Under the pieces are notes generated by a model, which had not been told where the DNA came from, searched no databases, and saw nothing but the letters and a program-made list of their open reading frames with translations. The position numbers were made by a program, and so were the translations under genes. Shown in pieces: positions 5,902 through 5,932 of a stretch of DNA of 5,932 bases; position 1 is the stretch's first letter; every line of letters begins with the position of its first letter. The stretch is from Acidobacteriota bacterium. GTDB taxonomy: Bacteria; Acidobacteriota; Vicinamibacteria; Vicinamibacterales; 2-12-FULL-66-21. The stretch is taken from positions 1-5,932 of the forward strand of contig JACDCA010000237.1 of assembly GCA_013694635.1 (NCBI GenBank), given 5' to 3'.

Positions 5902-5932
5902 GCGGGAATAACTCAGTGGTAGAGTGCGACCT
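5902..5932 (+). tRNA. tRNA-Gly (probably anticodon GCC), 5' part only
   Basis: The window ends within this gene. GCGGGAA is the 5' acceptor strand (positions 1-7), TA the linker, and ACTC and GAGT the fully paired D-stem around AGTGGTA. G is position 26, CGACC the 5' side of the anticodon stem and T the first base of the anticodon loop. The sequence matches bacterial tRNA-Gly, in which CGACCT continues TGCCAAGGTCG; the GCC anticodon is therefore expected but lies outside the window. The 3' half cannot be checked. Confidence 0.88.

Noticed and set aside
1..5932. CRISPR array, insertion sequence or integrase.
   Set aside because: No spaced direct repeats of CRISPR length and no transposase or recombinase motifs were found in either strand.

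Overview
The window is GC-rich bacterial chromosome with every recognisable gene on the + strand. It looks like a free-living, probably soil or environmental bacterium. Gene content, codon use and the short heptamer repeats suggest Acidobacteriota (perhaps Vicinamibacteria-like), but this is an impression rather than a demonstrated assignment.

Bases 51-4975 are a compact run of four chromosomal genes. cysS (cysteinyl-tRNA synthetase) is followed by a class III PLP aminotransferase, then a polytopic membrane protein resembling GT-C/YfhO-type glycosyltransferases, then a YraN (UPF0102) nuclease-fold protein. The aminotransferase and membrane protein genes overlap by GTGA and are probably translationally coupled. 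The 83-base cysS/aminotransferase gap is almost wholly a phase-continuous array of eleven degenerate heptamers that changes orientation in the middle. Inside cysS, a 68-base block with two adjacent strong stem-loops encodes an extra stretch of about 23 residues in the linker before the C-terminal helical domain. It resembles a palindromic element captured in frame.

Bases 5018-5786 carry a separate two-gene unit with its own promoter. The first gene encodes a ribbon-helix-helix domain fused to a DUF433 domain (antitoxin-like). The second overlaps it and encodes a PIN-like (DUF5615-type) protein (toxin-like). The promoter spacer is filled by two copies of the palindromic octamer TGTGCACA, a good candidate autoregulatory operator. 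The predicted transcription start falls on or next to the ATG, suggesting a leaderless mRNA.

The window ends inside a tRNA-Gly gene (5902 onward, cut in the anticodon loop), preceded by a plausible sigma-70-type promoter. The toxin-antitoxin pair therefore lies between a conserved housekeeping cluster and a tRNA gene, a common setting for acquired modules. The most interesting items are the toxin-antitoxin operator architecture, the palindromic insertion in cysS and the orientation-switching heptamer array.
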